Assembly (NCBI GenBank): GCA_035380245.1
Contig: DAOSXA010000004.1
Span: 1 to 64,000 of the forward strand
Source of the DNA: Candidatus Zixiibacteriota bacterium
Lineage (GTDB): Bacteria > Zixibacteria > MSB-5A5 > GN15 > FEB-12
Length of the DNA: 64,000 bases
Reading direction: 5' to 3'
In this document: in pieces, positions 51,084 through 60,386 of the stretch
Numbering within the stretch: position 1 is the stretch's first letter
Layout of the letters: every line of letters begins with the position of its first letter
Notes under the pieces: generated by a model
The model's input: the letters and a program-made list of their open reading frames with translations, nothing else
Told to the model about the DNA's origin: nothing
Database searches by the model: none
Translations under genes and position numbers: made by a program

Positions 51084-52682
51084 TTATTTACGCCAGGTGG
51101 CCGGTCTGAGGACGATCAGGACCGTGAAAATTTCGAGGCGACCAAGGAGCATCGAAACCACCAGGATCCATTTCCCGGGGATCGGAATCCAGGAGTAATT
51201 CTCAACCGCTCCGACACCGGACAAACCAGGGCCGATGTTTCCGATGGTGGCGATCGAGGCTGCTACGGCGGTGGTCAAATCAGGCACGAAAAGGGTCATC
51301 AGGATAGCGACCAGGGCGAATAGACCGACAAACAAAATCGAGAAGGAAACTATGTTGATTGACATCTTGTCATCGACTGCGCTCGATCCGATCTTCAAGG
51401 GAGCCACCAGACGCGGGAAGGTCAGCTTGCGCAGTTCGTTTATGGCCATCTTGAACACTACCATGATACGAATCATCTTCATGCCGCCACCCGTAGAACC
51501 GGCACAGCCGCCGAAGAACATCAGCACGATCATGAGAATACGAAGGAAATCCGGCCAGATGTCGAAATCGGTAGTGGCAAAACCAGTGGTAGTAGTGATG
51601 GAGAGAACCTGAAAAGTCGCCTCACGGACCGTACCGTAAACAGTCGTATATTTAGACGCGTGTAATTGGTGATGATCAATAAACTCCTCGGCGGTCAGTT
51701 GGTGGTGCCGCCAGTGATCGGAGGCCTCCTTGACCGGTTTCGGTCCGCCGAAGTACAAAACAGCCGAGACCAGAACGATCGCGACCAGGATCACCCCGGT
51801 GTAGAAACGAAATTCACGGTTGTCGGTCATAGCGCGGATATCACCCCGGAGAGCCTTGAAATGCAGTACGAAATTTACCCCGGCAAGAAACATGAAGAGA
51901 CTGATAATCCAGGTGATCCAGTCGGACTCGAAGCCGGCGACAGAAGCGTTACGGGTGGAAAATCCCCCGGTGGCCATAGTCGCGAACGAATGACAGATCG
52001 CCTCAAACCAGTCCATTCCGGCAATCATGAGCAGCCCTGTCTCTACGGCGGTAAGCAGACAATAAACACCCCAGAGAATCGAGGCGGTATGGGTCAGACG
52101 TGGACCGAGTTTATCTTTGGAGGGACCGGGGACTTCGCCGCGAAACATTTGGTAACCGGAAACACCCATGGCCGGGAAGATCGCCAGAGCGAGAGTGATG
52201 ATCCCCATGCCGCCAAGCCAGTGGGTCAACGCACGTAAAAACAGAAGCGAGCGCGGGACGGCCTCGATGTCGGTCAGAATCGAGGCGCCGGTAGTGGTAA
52301 AGCCGGACATGACTTCGAAAAAAGAATCGGTAAAGGCCAGCATGAAACCGTTGCTGTCGGGCGGCCGGACTTCCATAAAATAGAGGCAGAACGGAATTGA
52401 TGAAATGAGTGTAAGCATCATCCAGCCGATCGTCACCACGGCATAGCCCTCTTTGGTACCCTGCAATTCACGGGCGCTCCGGAACAGCCAGGCGACAGCC
52501 GTTCCGAAAATCAGCGAGAAAGCGATGGCGATCACGAATCCGAGTGTCTCCGGACGGCCGAACGCCTGCAACAGACCAAGAGACCGGTCATCGTAGAAAG
52601 CGATGGCAAGCGGGACAATCAAAACCAGTCCCATAACCTGCATGAGCTTGCCTGTGGCCAGCGCCACTGCGGTCTTATGCAT
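51084..52682 (-). CDS. trkH: Trk/Ktr potassium uptake channel subunit TrkH
   Basis: K+-translocating membrane subunit, 532 residues, of the KtrB/TrkH superfamily. Four pore repeats can be found around the glycine filters: SGFTTTGASIL, MATGGFSTRNAS, TTTGFATTDFD and IGNIGPGLSGVG. FFGGCAGSTGGGMKMIRI is the TrkH-typical gating loop block after the third repeat. Lies 3 bp downstream of trkA, so both subunits are made from one message. The usual length for TrkH is 480-510. Confidence 0.96.
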   Translation of the reverse strand: MHKTAVALATGKLMQVMGLVLIVPLAIAFYDDRSLGLLQAFGRPETLGFVIAIAFSLIFGTAVAWLFRSARELQGTKEGYAVVTIGWMMLTLISSIPFCLYFMEVRPPDSNGFMLAFTDSFFEVMSGFTTTGASILTDIEAVPRSLLFLRALTHWLGGMGIITLALAIFPAMGVSGYQMFRGEVPGPSKDKLGPRLTHTASILWGVYCLLTAVETGLLMIAGMDWFEAICHSFATMATGGFSTRNASVAGFESDWITWIISLFMFLAGVNFVLHFKALRGDIRAMTDNREFRFYTGVILVAIVLVSAVLYFGGPKPVKEASDHWRHHQLTAEEFIDHHQLHASKYTTVYGTVREATFQVLSITTTTGFATTDFDIWPDFLRILMIVLMFFGGCAGSTGGGMKMIRIMVVFKMAINELRKLTFPRLVAPLKIGSSAVDDKMSINIVSFSILFVGLFALVAILMTLFVPDLTTAVAASIATIGNIGPGLSGVGAVENYSWIPIPGKWILVVSMLLGRLEIFTVLIVLRPATWRK

Positions 52683-52685
52683 GGA

Positions 52686-54038
52686 TCATCCCCGAGCCTT
52701 GAAGAGTTTCGAGATCGCCCCCAGGTTTTTATGACGGGTGATCATAATGACATGGTCGTCGGCTTCGATTACGGTGTCGCCGCCCGGAAGGATCATTCGG
52801 TCCTGGCGTACGATGATGCCCACAATAGACCCACGCTTGAGTTTCGATGCCAGCTTACGGATTTGCATGCCGGCGACATCGCTGGTTGGGCTGACGTTGA
52901 ACCGGACCGCCTCGATATCAACATCATGCAGCCTCACAACCGCTCCGATCTGTCCGCGTGAGATGATTTCCAGAATTTCGCGAGCGGTGGTAAGACGAGG
53001 ATTGAGAACATGGTCAATACCGATCGAATGGAAAAGAGCATCGTGCTGGTTGTCGGTGGTGGTGGCAATTACCTCGTGAGCCCCCTCGACTTTAGCCAGC
53101 AGGGTCGAGAGCATGTTGTATTCGGCGGCGTTGGAGCTGGCGATGAAAAAGGAAGCAGACTCGATGTTGATTTCACGGAGAATGTCGGCCTGGGTACAAT
53201 CGCCGTGGATGACCTGGACCGTTTCGAACTGGGCGGCTATTTCTTCGGCATGTTTGAGATTGGGATCGACCAGAATGACATTATTGTCGGTCTTATCGAG
53301 AGCCAGAGCCAGTTCGGCCGTGGCATAGGAATCACCACTGACGACTATCTTGCGGCGCTTTTTGTGTTCGAAACCCATCATCTGCAGGAAGCGCGGCAAT
53401 GATTCGCGCGGGAAAAGCGAATAAACGATATCGCCGGGAAGAATCTCGGTGGAGCCGTCGGGGATCATCCCTTCCCCGGCTCTGACGAGAGCGGCAAACA
53501 AAACGATATGCGGATTTATTTCCTGTCTGATTTGCAGCGGAGTTTTACCGGCAATCTCCATATTCTCGCGGACGCGGTAACCGCGAAGTAAAATCCGGCC
53601 TTCTTCAAAATCAGCCGACTCGACGGCATGGGGTGTCTCGACAAACTGGAGGATGTTGTCCACCAGAACTTTCTCAGGGTGAATCACGGAGGTGATACCG
53701 ATTTTGCTGAGTGAGGCGCTGTCGTTGTTGAACTCGCGGTTGCGAATACGAGCGATACGGCGGGGAACCTCATATTGAGCCGCAATGGCGCACACGACCA
53801 TGTTAACCTCGTCGTTCGGCGTCACGGCCAGCACCATGTCGGCTTCCGGAAGACCTGCCTCATGGAGCACCGCCGGTGAACTCCCCGATCCGTTAATGAT
53901 CTGAAGGTCTAATTTCTCCGAGATCTCACGGCAGAGATTGGCGTCCAACTCGACCAGTGACAGATGATGTTTATCTCTAAGCAGATGATCGGCTAGCGAA
54001 TAACCAACTACACCGCCGCCAACAATGACAATTCTCAT
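52686..54038 (-). CDS. trkA: Trk potassium uptake regulatory subunit TrkA
   Basis: Cytoplasmic gating ring subunit of TrkH. 450 residues with duplicated architecture: RCK_N1 (MRIVIVGGGVVGYSLADHLL, NAD-binding GxGxxG), RCK_C1 (near 140-220), RCK_N2 from about 230 (KIVVSGDSYATAELALAL, where the glycine motif is lost) and RCK_C2 (to 440). Only the first half seems able to bind NAD(H) normally. The RCK_C parts are the usual c-di-AMP binding site in other bacteria, which is relevant given cdaA elsewhere in the window. Confidence 0.95.
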   Translation of the reverse strand: MRIVIVGGGVVGYSLADHLLRDKHHLSLVELDANLCREISEKLDLQIINGSGSSPAVLHEAGLPEADMVLAVTPNDEVNMVVCAIAAQYEVPRRIARIRNREFNNDSASLSKIGITSVIHPEKVLVDNILQFVETPHAVESADFEEGRILLRGYRVRENMEIAGKTPLQIRQEINPHIVLFAALVRAGEGMIPDGSTEILPGDIVYSLFPRESLPRFLQMMGFEHKKRRKIVVSGDSYATAELALALDKTDNNVILVDPNLKHAEEIAAQFETVQVIHGDCTQADILREINIESASFFIASSNAAEYNMLSTLLAKVEGAHEVIATTTDNQHDALFHSIGIDHVLNPRLTTAREILEIISRGQIGAVVRLHDVDIEAVRFNVSPTSDVAGMQIRKLASKLKRGSIVGIIVRQDRMILPGGDTVIEADDHVIMITRHKNLGAISKLFKARG

Positions 54039-54162
54039 AACTCGCGCTGATTCCGTTTTTTTTGGGCTCGGCTTCCTTTTTCAGCGACAAAATGCAGGCG
54101 ATAGACCGGGCTTGGCAACCATTTAATCGGGAAGACGACTTCTCGGACAAAATCACGTTCAC

Positions 54163-54193
54163 AAGAAAGGGCCGGAGTCATCGACTCCGGCCC
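54163..54193 (-). terminator. Intrinsic terminator after the M32 carboxypeptidase gene
   Basis: 11-bp stem GGGCCGGAGTC / GACTCCGGCCC (54193-54169, minus strand), 3-nt loop, followed by TTTCTTG. Confidence 0.75.
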
Positions 54194-54215
54194 CATAAAA
54201 ACCATGATACCCGGA

Positions 54216-55730
54216 TTAGAATCCGTAAATGTCCGAGTACTTGGCGTACATATAGTCAACCAGCGGTTTGTACGACAGCTCCTGACCGGTAACCCGTTTC
54301 AACAGCTCGGGCGCCCGATAGCGGGTACCGTGCTGATGAATGTTCACCCGGAGCCATTCGCGCAGTTTGAGAAGCTCGCCCCGCTCGAATTGCTCGTACA
54401 GGTCGGGCATATCTTCGAGAGCCTTGGCGAAGAACTGAGCCGACATCAGATTGCCCAGGCTGTAGGTCGGGAAATAACCGATAAGACCACTCGACCAATG
54501 GACATCCTGGAGACAACCGTTGCTGTCGGAATCGATTTCGATGCCGAAGTATTTCTTGAAACGACTGTTCCATTCACTCGAAACATCGGCCGGTTTGAGA
54601 TCGCCCCGGATCATCGCCCGTTCCAGTTCGAAGCGCAAAAGAATATGCAGGTTGTATGTAGCCTCGTCCGCCTCGACGCGAATGAAAGAGGGGGTGACGT
54701 TGTTGATCGCAGCGTAAAAATCCTCGATCTTGACACCGCTGAGACTGTCCCTGAAAATCCTTTGCGCCTGCGGGAAGAAATAGCGCCAGAACGGCAAAGA
54801 ACGACCAATCTGGTTTTCCCACATCCGGGACTGCGATTCATGCACCCCCAGTGAAGCCGATTCGCCGGCCGGAAGACCGAAATAGTCCTTCTTGTTCAAA
54901 CCCATTTCATACAGCCCGTGACCGGCCTCGTGCATAATACCGAACAGGGCATCGTTGAGCCGTTTCGGATTGTAGCGAGTAGTGATGCGGGTGTCGCCGG
55001 GGCCCAGACCGGTACAGAACGGGTGGGTCGTTATATCAAGGCGACCGGCGGTGAAGCTGTACCCCATCGCCTGAGCTACGGACTCACCGAAAACCCGCTG
55101 GAGATTGACATCATAATCACGCTCGACAATCGAAACATCGGGGCGTTTCGGGGCGTCTTTGATTTTCCCGAGCAGTTCGACCAGCTCCTTACGAAGTCCC
55201 TCAAAGGTATCGGCGACGACATCGACAGTCATACCCTTCTCGTAGTTGTCGAGCAGCGCGTTGTAGGGCTCACCTTCGTAGCCAAAAGCCTCGGCTTTGC
55301 GAATGGTAAGATTCAGAACCTTTTCAAGCCAGGGCTGGAAGGCTTTGAAATTATTGGCGGCTCGCGCGCGAACCCATTCACTCTGAGCAAGGGTGGTCGT
55401 CTTCGACATTTCCTCGACCAGATCCTTGGGCAGCTTGGTTGCCTTATCGTAGTCGTAGCGGGTTTCGCGGATATTGGCGGCTTCGATGCTGCCGCTGTCC
55501 TTCATGAGTTCGGACTGCTCCAGTTCGGCAAGAAGATCACCGATTTTGGGATCGGTGAAGCGCTCGTGCACCAGGCCGGAAAGGAGAGAAAGCTGGTCGG
55601 CGCGTATCTGGGCGCCTTCGGGCGGCATGTGGGTGCGCTCATCCCAGCCAAGCACTCCCGCAGCCGAAGCCAGTACGGCGATTTCGCGAATGCTCTCGAT
55701 CAGTTTTTTATAGCTGTCTTGTGCGGACAT
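54216..55730 (-). CDS. M32 family carboxypeptidase (Taq type)
   Basis: Zinc metallopeptidase that removes C-terminal residues from peptides, cytoplasmic. 504 residues. Zinc motif HEAGHGLYEMG (HExxH, near 270) with downstream HESQSRMWENQIGRS supplying the third ligand, and the family blocks WDERTHMPPEGAQIRADQLS, FTAGRLDITTHPFCTGLGPG and DVRITTRYN-like DTRITTRYN. ATG 55730 follows a GGAGC site. Probably peptide recycling, as for the M3 enzyme 2 kb further on. Confidence 0.95.
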   Translation of the reverse strand: MSAQDSYKKLIESIREIAVLASAAGVLGWDERTHMPPEGAQIRADQLSLLSGLVHERFTDPKIGDLLAELEQSELMKDSGSIEAANIRETRYDYDKATKLPKDLVEEMSKTTTLAQSEWVRARAANNFKAFQPWLEKVLNLTIRKAEAFGYEGEPYNALLDNYEKGMTVDVVADTFEGLRKELVELLGKIKDAPKRPDVSIVERDYDVNLQRVFGESVAQAMGYSFTAGRLDITTHPFCTGLGPGDTRITTRYNPKRLNDALFGIMHEAGHGLYEMGLNKKDYFGLPAGESASLGVHESQSRMWENQIGRSLPFWRYFFPQAQRIFRDSLSGVKIEDFYAAINNVTPSFIRVEADEATYNLHILLRFELERAMIRGDLKPADVSSEWNSRFKKYFGIEIDSDSNGCLQDVHWSSGLIGYFPTYSLGNLMSAQFFAKALEDMPDLYEQFERGELLKLREWLRVNIHQHGTRYRAPELLKRVTGQELSYKPLVDYMYAKYSDIYGF

Positions 55731-55863
55731 GTTTGCTCCTTAGTCTATGTACAGGATTCCTTTATCACACTCCTAATCTGAACGGCTAAGATATGTAAAA
55801 GTTGCGGCAGAAACAACCATCGTCACAAATTGAGTATCGAATCTCATGCCGGTTCGAAATCCT

Positions 55864-55892
55864 TTGGAAATCAGAGTCGTCGCGCCTTATAT
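55864..55892 (+). promoter_or_regulatory. Candidate promoter of thyX
   Basis: TTGGAA at 55864-55869, 17-bp spacer, TTATAT at 55887-55892; leader of about 25 nt before the GTG start at 55926. Confidence 0.45.
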
Positions 55893-55925
55893 TCGACCCG
55901 GATCGTCTTTTCACGGAGGAAAACA

Positions 55926-56786
55926 GTGGCTAACGATAGAATAAAAAAAGCCGACGCCTTAATCGATAAGCAATTCAATGTCCTCGATCACGGCTTTGTC
56001 CGGCTGATTGACTATATGGGTTCCGATGCCGCCATCGTTCAGGCGGCGCGCGTGAGTTACGGAGCCGGTACCAAGAAGGTTTCTCAGGATCGCGGTTTGA
56101 TTCGCTACCTGATGCGCAACCGGCATACTTCGCCGTTCGAGATGGTCGAATTCAAATTTCATGTCAAACTCCCGATTTTTGTCGCCCGGCAATGGATCCG
56201 CCATCGCACCGCCAACGTCAACGAGTTAAGCGGCCGTTATTCAGTGATGAAAGAAGAATTTTACATCCCGAACGAAGCCCATATCGGTTCCCAGGCGAAA
56301 GACAACAAACAAGGCCGAACCTTTGATGAAGTTCCCGCCGGTTTGAAAGCCAGGTTCGTCGACTGGCTCAATCAGACTCAGGGATCGAATTATGCTCGGT
56401 ATCATGAACTGGTCGAGGACGGCCTCGCCCGCGAACTGGCCCGGATCAACCTGCCGCTTTCACTTTACACTGAGTGGTATTGGAAAATCGACCTGCACAA
56501 CCTGTTCCATTTCCTGCGCTTGCGACTCGATAAACATGCCCAGTTGGAAATTCGGCTGTACGCCGAGGTAATGACCAAAATGGTGAAAGCGGTCTGTCCG
56601 CTAGCTTATGAAGCGTTCGAGGATTACATTCTCAACGCCGCGTCGTTTTCGGCTCAGGAATTAACGGTACTTAAACCGGCCCTTGCAGCGGTTGAAACTA
56701 CGGAAGAGGCACTTGTCGAACAGGGTCTCTCCAAACGCGAGGCGGCGGAGTTGATCGATAAGCTGGAGCGAATAAAAAAGCTCTAG
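55926..56786 (+). CDS. thyX: Flavin-dependent thymidylate synthase ThyX
   Basis: Makes dTMP from dUMP with FAD and methylene-tetrahydrofolate. 286 residues from GTG 55926, 6 nt after GGAGGA. The ThyX motif RHR-x7-S is intact (RHRTANVNELSGRYS), preceded by FEMVEFKFHVKLPIFVARQW and followed by the FHFLRLRLDKHAQLEIRLYA block. No ThyA is seen in this window. Links functionally to folP at the other end. The in-frame ATG-like start at 55830 is rejected because of the poor N-terminus. Confidence 0.96.
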   Translation: MANDRIKKADALIDKQFNVLDHGFVRLIDYMGSDAAIVQAARVSYGAGTKKVSQDRGLIRYLMRNRHTSPFEMVEFKFHVKLPIFVARQWIRHRTANVNELSGRYSVMKEEFYIPNEAHIGSQAKDNKQGRTFDEVPAGLKARFVDWLNQTQGSNYARYHELVEDGLARELARINLPLSLYTEWYWKIDLHNLFHFLRLRLDKHAQLEIRLYAEVMTKMVKAVCPLAYEAFEDYILNAASFSAQELTVLKPALAAVETTEEALVEQGLSKREAAELIDKLERIKKL

Positions 56787-56859
56787 CGGATTATTTCGTA
56801 AGGGGCTTTTGACAATTCCAGGTAGTCGGAGGATCGCACGGGCCCCCCGGGCTACACGA

Positions 56860-57984
56860 TTAAGAGCCTTGACCTCGCGTAGTGAACTCGGCCGTAGCGG
56901 CCGTCACCCCGTTAATCATCAGGTCTATCTTATGCTTCCCGGGATGATGTTTGCGCGTGGAATGATCCCTGAGAGATAGCGAAGTAACCAGTTCTAACTT
57001 CCCCCCGGCGGGAAGTTCTTTCTCCGACCATTTGAATACCTTGAGACCGCTGCGACCGTTGGGGCGAGCATAAGTCACACGGTAATCGATAACGATGCGC
57101 TGGGACTTGCGCGCAGCAGACGACAGAATCAAAGTCAGGCCGATTTTCGCTCCTATAATCGGATCGGCGGGAGATAAATCGAAGCGCTCTACTTTAACGC
57201 GGGGATTGGGAGTGAATCCCAACAGCTCAAACACCGGGGGATAGCCGGTCTTTATCAGGGTGCGACAGCCGTGTTTGATGATCCAGTCGGTACGCGGGGA
57301 ATTGTCTTTTTGCCAGCACAGGGCAGTTGCAATCGCCCGATCGGGATGGTCGCGGGAGATGTCGTTGAGGTTGTTGGCCACGGCCTTGCGCACGTAGAGC
57401 GAGGGATCATCGCGAAGCAGGTCAATCAATTCGATCACCGGTCCCGGATCCTCGCGAAAGGCCTCTATATGTGCCACCCATACACCGCGCGGCCGGGAGC
57501 CCTCGGCGGCGAGACGGCGGACGTGCTCGTTCTTGTCGCGGGCCCAGCGAGTCATGATCTTCAGGGCGCGTTCAGGATTAGCTTTGACGAACGACCGGAC
57601 CGCAAACTCGCTCGAACCGTGCTTGGTTAGCTCCCTCAGAGTTTTCATGCCCAGATCGAAATGCCCTCTCCCCCTTTCCTCGACCACACGGGTGAGAATC
57701 CAATTCCCGAAACCTCGGAGTTTTGGAGCCAGTTTGACAATAATCGCAGCCGTTTGTTTGAAATCGAGCGGGAGACGAGAGCCCAGACAATTGGCAATGC
57801 GATCAATACGCTGTTTGAGTTCGAGTGTCTGAAACGACTTATCGAATACCTCATCTATAAAACTGTCTCGAGAGAATTTGCTATAAACAGCGGCGATCTC
57901 ATCGGCGAATCGCTCCACCAGTCTCCGGTTGACTTCATCTTTCCAGAGACCGGTGGAGTCGTTCTTAATGTCGCTTGAGGACAT
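56860..57984 (-). CDS. HEAT-repeat DNA alkylation repair protein, AlkC-like
   Basis: 374 residues. The first 245 are helical HEAT-like repeats (LPLDFKQTAAIIVKLAPKLR, GMKTLRELTKHGSSEFAVR, HVRRLAAEGSRPRGVWVAHI, DPSLYVRKAVANNLNDISRD) as in AlkC/AlkD DNA glycosylases, with SRPRGVW matching the conserved region around the active cleft. The final 100 residues are an Ig-like beta domain (VKVERFDLSPADPIIGAKI ... IDYRVTYARPNGRSGLKVF) typical of one AlkC subgroup. It would excise N3- and N7-alkylated bases. It lies immediately downstream of the M3 peptidase-like gene. Confidence 0.88.
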   Translation of the reverse strand: MSSSDIKNDSTGLWKDEVNRRLVERFADEIAAVYSKFSRDSFIDEVFDKSFQTLELKQRIDRIANCLGSRLPLDFKQTAAIIVKLAPKLRGFGNWILTRVVEERGRGHFDLGMKTLRELTKHGSSEFAVRSFVKANPERALKIMTRWARDKNEHVRRLAAEGSRPRGVWVAHIEAFREDPGPVIELIDLLRDDPSLYVRKAVANNLNDISRDHPDRAIATALCWQKDNSPRTDWIIKHGCRTLIKTGYPPVFELLGFTPNPRVKVERFDLSPADPIIGAKIGLTLILSSAARKSQRIVIDYRVTYARPNGRSGLKVFKWSEKELPAGGKLELVTSLSLRDHSTRKHHPGKHKIDLMINGVTAATAEFTTRGQGS

Positions 57985-57989
57985 ACCTC

Positions 57990-59804
57990 TTAGCTGATTT
58001 CCTTAACCAGCTTCACGAATTCATCGACATCGGCCACGGCGCGACGGCAGGCATCGAGCCAGAAATCCTCGCGAGTCAGGTCAACCCCGAGATGTTTGCG
58101 AGCCAGTTGTTCGCAGGTCATGCTGCCGGTGTCGGCCAGGAGCGCCCGGTATTTATCGGCGAACGCCGCGCCTTCCTTGTGGGCCCGGTCGTAGACGCCG
58201 CCTGCGAAAAGGAAACCGAACGTGTACGGGAAATTGTAATAAGGCAGACCGGACAAATAGAAGTGCAGCTTGGTGGCCCAGAACTGCGGATGGTAACCGT
58301 CCTTGTCGAGCAGTGAACCAAAAGCCCGCTCCTGAGCCGAGGTCATTATCTCACTCAGCTTATCGGGACCGGATACCCCCTCGCGGCGGGCTTCGTAAAG
58401 GTCCCGCTCGAAGAGATAACGGCAGTGCAAATCACAGAACATGGTATAGGCGGCCTGGAGCTTCTGTTCGATCAACAGGATTCTTTCCATCGGCTCGGTG
58501 GTCTGTTTCAGAGCGGCATCCATAGTGAGCGTCTCGGAAAAGATCGAGGCGGTTTCGGCCAGACACATGGGATAGCCGCCCGCGAAAGCCGGGTGATCTT
58601 TCAGAACATGATGATGATAAGCGTGTCCCAGTTCGTGCGAGAGGGTGAGTAAATTCTCGAACGTCCCGGAATAGGTCATGAAAATACGCGACTCCTTGAC
58701 CGGTCCCATACCGGCACACCAGCCGCCGCCGGCTTTACCGGGACGGTTCTCAGCCTCGACCCAGCGCTTGTCCAGAGCCATGCGGAAAAAATCCGCCATG
58801 TCGTCCGAGAAGCCTCGGGCGTGATCGACAATCAGGTTGCCGGCATCTTCGAAGCTGTAGAGCTTGTCGGCTTTACCGCAGGGTGCGAACTGGTCGTACC
58901 AGGAGAATTTATCGATTCCGAGGAGTCGCTTCTTGGCATCTATGTATGGCTTGAGTTGCGGCGTTACCTCAGCCACCACCCGCCACATGGTATCGAGTGT
59001 CTTTTTCTTCAAACGGCCTATTTGAAGAGCCTCGACCAGCGGTGACTCCCAGCCGCGTTTGGTGTGCAGCGTCAGCCGGAAGCCGGCAATAGCGTTCAGC
59101 ATCATGGCCGTCTGGTTAATGTAGGGCTTCCAGCCTTCGTACATTTTCTCGAACGCCTGCTGCCGCACGGCGCGGTCGGCATCGGACATCTTGGTGGCGA
59201 TTTGCCCCATGGAAATTTTCTCGGTCTTCTTGCCGACCTTGAAATCCACTTTTATGTCGCCGGCCGTTTTGTCGTAAAGCCGGTTCCAGGCATGGAGACC
59301 GTCCACGGCAAGATCGAGCGCCAATTGTTCCTGTTCGAGCGGCAGCTTCGAGCGAGCGATAGTACGCAGTTCATCGAGATAGAAAACGATTCCGCTCATA
59401 CGCGGCTCGGTCATGAGTTTTTTCCAGTTGGTGTCGCTCTGACGTAAAGATACCGCTTCGAGTTGTGAAAGCAGTTTCTTCCAGCGCGTAGCGAACACAT
59501 CGCCTTCGGCCGCAATGGCATGAGCCGGGGTATCATCGACGTTTTGACAAACAAGACAGCCGGCCAGGGCCTCGATCAGTTGGATATTCTCCTCGAGTGA
59601 CTGAAGCAACTCGATCATATCGGCCCAACGCGTGACGGCGTCCTGGTTTTTAAGGTCCGGCAGATCGGAGAATAGCTTCTCAGCTCGCTTGAGTGAGCGG
59701 TCGGTTTTCTCGCGGTGTTTCTTGAATTCGGGTGAAGTACTGCCACCGGGGAATATGGAATCGAGGTCCCAAGTGGGTGCCGGGGGAATTTTATTCGCAG
59801 ACAT
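57990..59804 (-). CDS. pepF: M3 family oligoendopeptidase
   Basis: Zinc peptidase acting on short peptides in the cytoplasm. 604 residues, the PepF length. Zinc site HELGHAYHHHVL (HExxH, near 395) with ETASIFSETL providing the downstream Glu. N-terminal helical oligopeptidase-F-like region begins TWDLDSIFPGGSTSPEFK. The C-terminal block YYNFPYTFGFLFAGGVYD is typical. Five bp separate its stop from the AlkC-like start, suggesting one operon. Confidence 0.94.
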   Translation of the reverse strand: MSANKIPPAPTWDLDSIFPGGSTSPEFKKHREKTDRSLKRAEKLFSDLPDLKNQDAVTRWADMIELLQSLEENIQLIEALAGCLVCQNVDDTPAHAIAAEGDVFATRWKKLLSQLEAVSLRQSDTNWKKLMTEPRMSGIVFYLDELRTIARSKLPLEQEQLALDLAVDGLHAWNRLYDKTAGDIKVDFKVGKKTEKISMGQIATKMSDADRAVRQQAFEKMYEGWKPYINQTAMMLNAIAGFRLTLHTKRGWESPLVEALQIGRLKKKTLDTMWRVVAEVTPQLKPYIDAKKRLLGIDKFSWYDQFAPCGKADKLYSFEDAGNLIVDHARGFSDDMADFFRMALDKRWVEAENRPGKAGGGWCAGMGPVKESRIFMTYSGTFENLLTLSHELGHAYHHHVLKDHPAFAGGYPMCLAETASIFSETLTMDAALKQTTEPMERILLIEQKLQAAYTMFCDLHCRYLFERDLYEARREGVSGPDKLSEIMTSAQERAFGSLLDKDGYHPQFWATKLHFYLSGLPYYNFPYTFGFLFAGGVYDRAHKEGAAFADKYRALLADTGSMTCEQLARKHLGVDLTREDFWLDACRRAVADVDEFVKLVKEIS

Positions 59805-60035
59805 GACTCTCTCCGCAAGTTGTAGCGTTTCTGAATTGCTGGTCTAAAATACTCAATTCCAATCCGCGCCGCAAGCCTTCCGACCATCCGGACCTGATAC
59901 AAGACGCATTTTATCGCAAAATATGAGACTCACCGGCAGGAACGTTGATAAGGAGGTCTCCTACCAGATATTTTAGCGTCTCATGTCGCCCCGGCAATCA
60001 GGTTAGGTCAGGTCGCTTGCAACCTGACATTGTAG

Positions 60036-60058
60036 GGCACGTCTCCCCGAGACGTGCC
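60036..60058 (+). repeat. Hairpin repeat of the GGCACGTCTC type, copy 1
   Basis: Perfect stem GGCACGTCTC / GAGACGTGCC with a 3-nt loop. A second copy with a 5-nt loop lies at 63183-63207. Confidence 0.75.
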
Positions 60059-60073
60059 GAATAATAATGATAT

Positions 60074-60100
60074 GGGGCAGATGAGGACATCTGCCGCCCA
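60074..60100 (+). repeat. Hairpin repeat of the GGCAGACGTCC type, copy 1 (inverted)
   Basis: GGGGCAGATG-AGGA-CATCTGCC-GCCCA. The reverse complement is nearly the element at 63141-63167, and a worn copy lies at 40085-40110. Confidence 0.7.
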
Positions 60101-60272
60101 CTTCCCACCCGAGGGGTGGGCACAAAAATCGATACAAATTGTAGGTCGAAACTCCTGTCCGCCGAAGGCGGATCGCGAAGCGAAGTTTCGACTCCTGTTA
60201 ACGTTTGCAAACTTCCCACCCGAGGGGTGGGGCACCGGACATCTGCCGCCCACTTCCCACCCGAGGGGTGGG
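60101..60272 (+). repeat. Three copies of a 20-bp hairpin unit
   Basis: CTTCCCACCCGAGGGGTGGG occurs at 60101-60120, 60212-60231 and 60253-60272; the CCCACCC / GGGGTGGG arms pair. The first and third lie within a 39-bp direct repeat (60085-60123 and 60237-60275) that begins GGACATCTGCCGCCCA. Spacing is irregular, so it is not a CRISPR array. Confidence 0.8.
60141..60192 (+). repeat. REP-like element D
   Basis: 52 bp: GTAG, GTCGAAACTCCT, inner stem TCCGCC-GAA-GGCGGA, then TCGCGAAGCGA and TTTCGAC. Same plan as elements A-C by the RAYT gene 15 kb away. Confidence 0.78.
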
Positions 60273-60386
60273 CACCGAAAAAAATGAAGATGTGTTCCCG
60301 CTTTCGGGCGTGTTGAAAAAAACCTTTCGGCGGTCATGATCGAGGCATAGATTGTCGAGGACAATCAACGGGATATGGGGTCTTCG

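Larger units (their letters stand above)
59805..60386. other. Repeat-rich spacer between pepF and cstA
   Basis: 580 bp without genes. It holds a hairpin GGCACGTCTC/GAGACGTGCC, a second hairpin (GGGGCAGATG ... CATCTGCCGCCC), a REP-like copy (D) and three copies of a 20-bp hairpin unit, listed separately. Confidence 0.7.

Noticed and set aside
60085..60275. Possible CRISPR array from repeated CTTCCCACCC units
   Set aside because: Only three copies, irregular spacing, a different repeat family in between and no cas genes.
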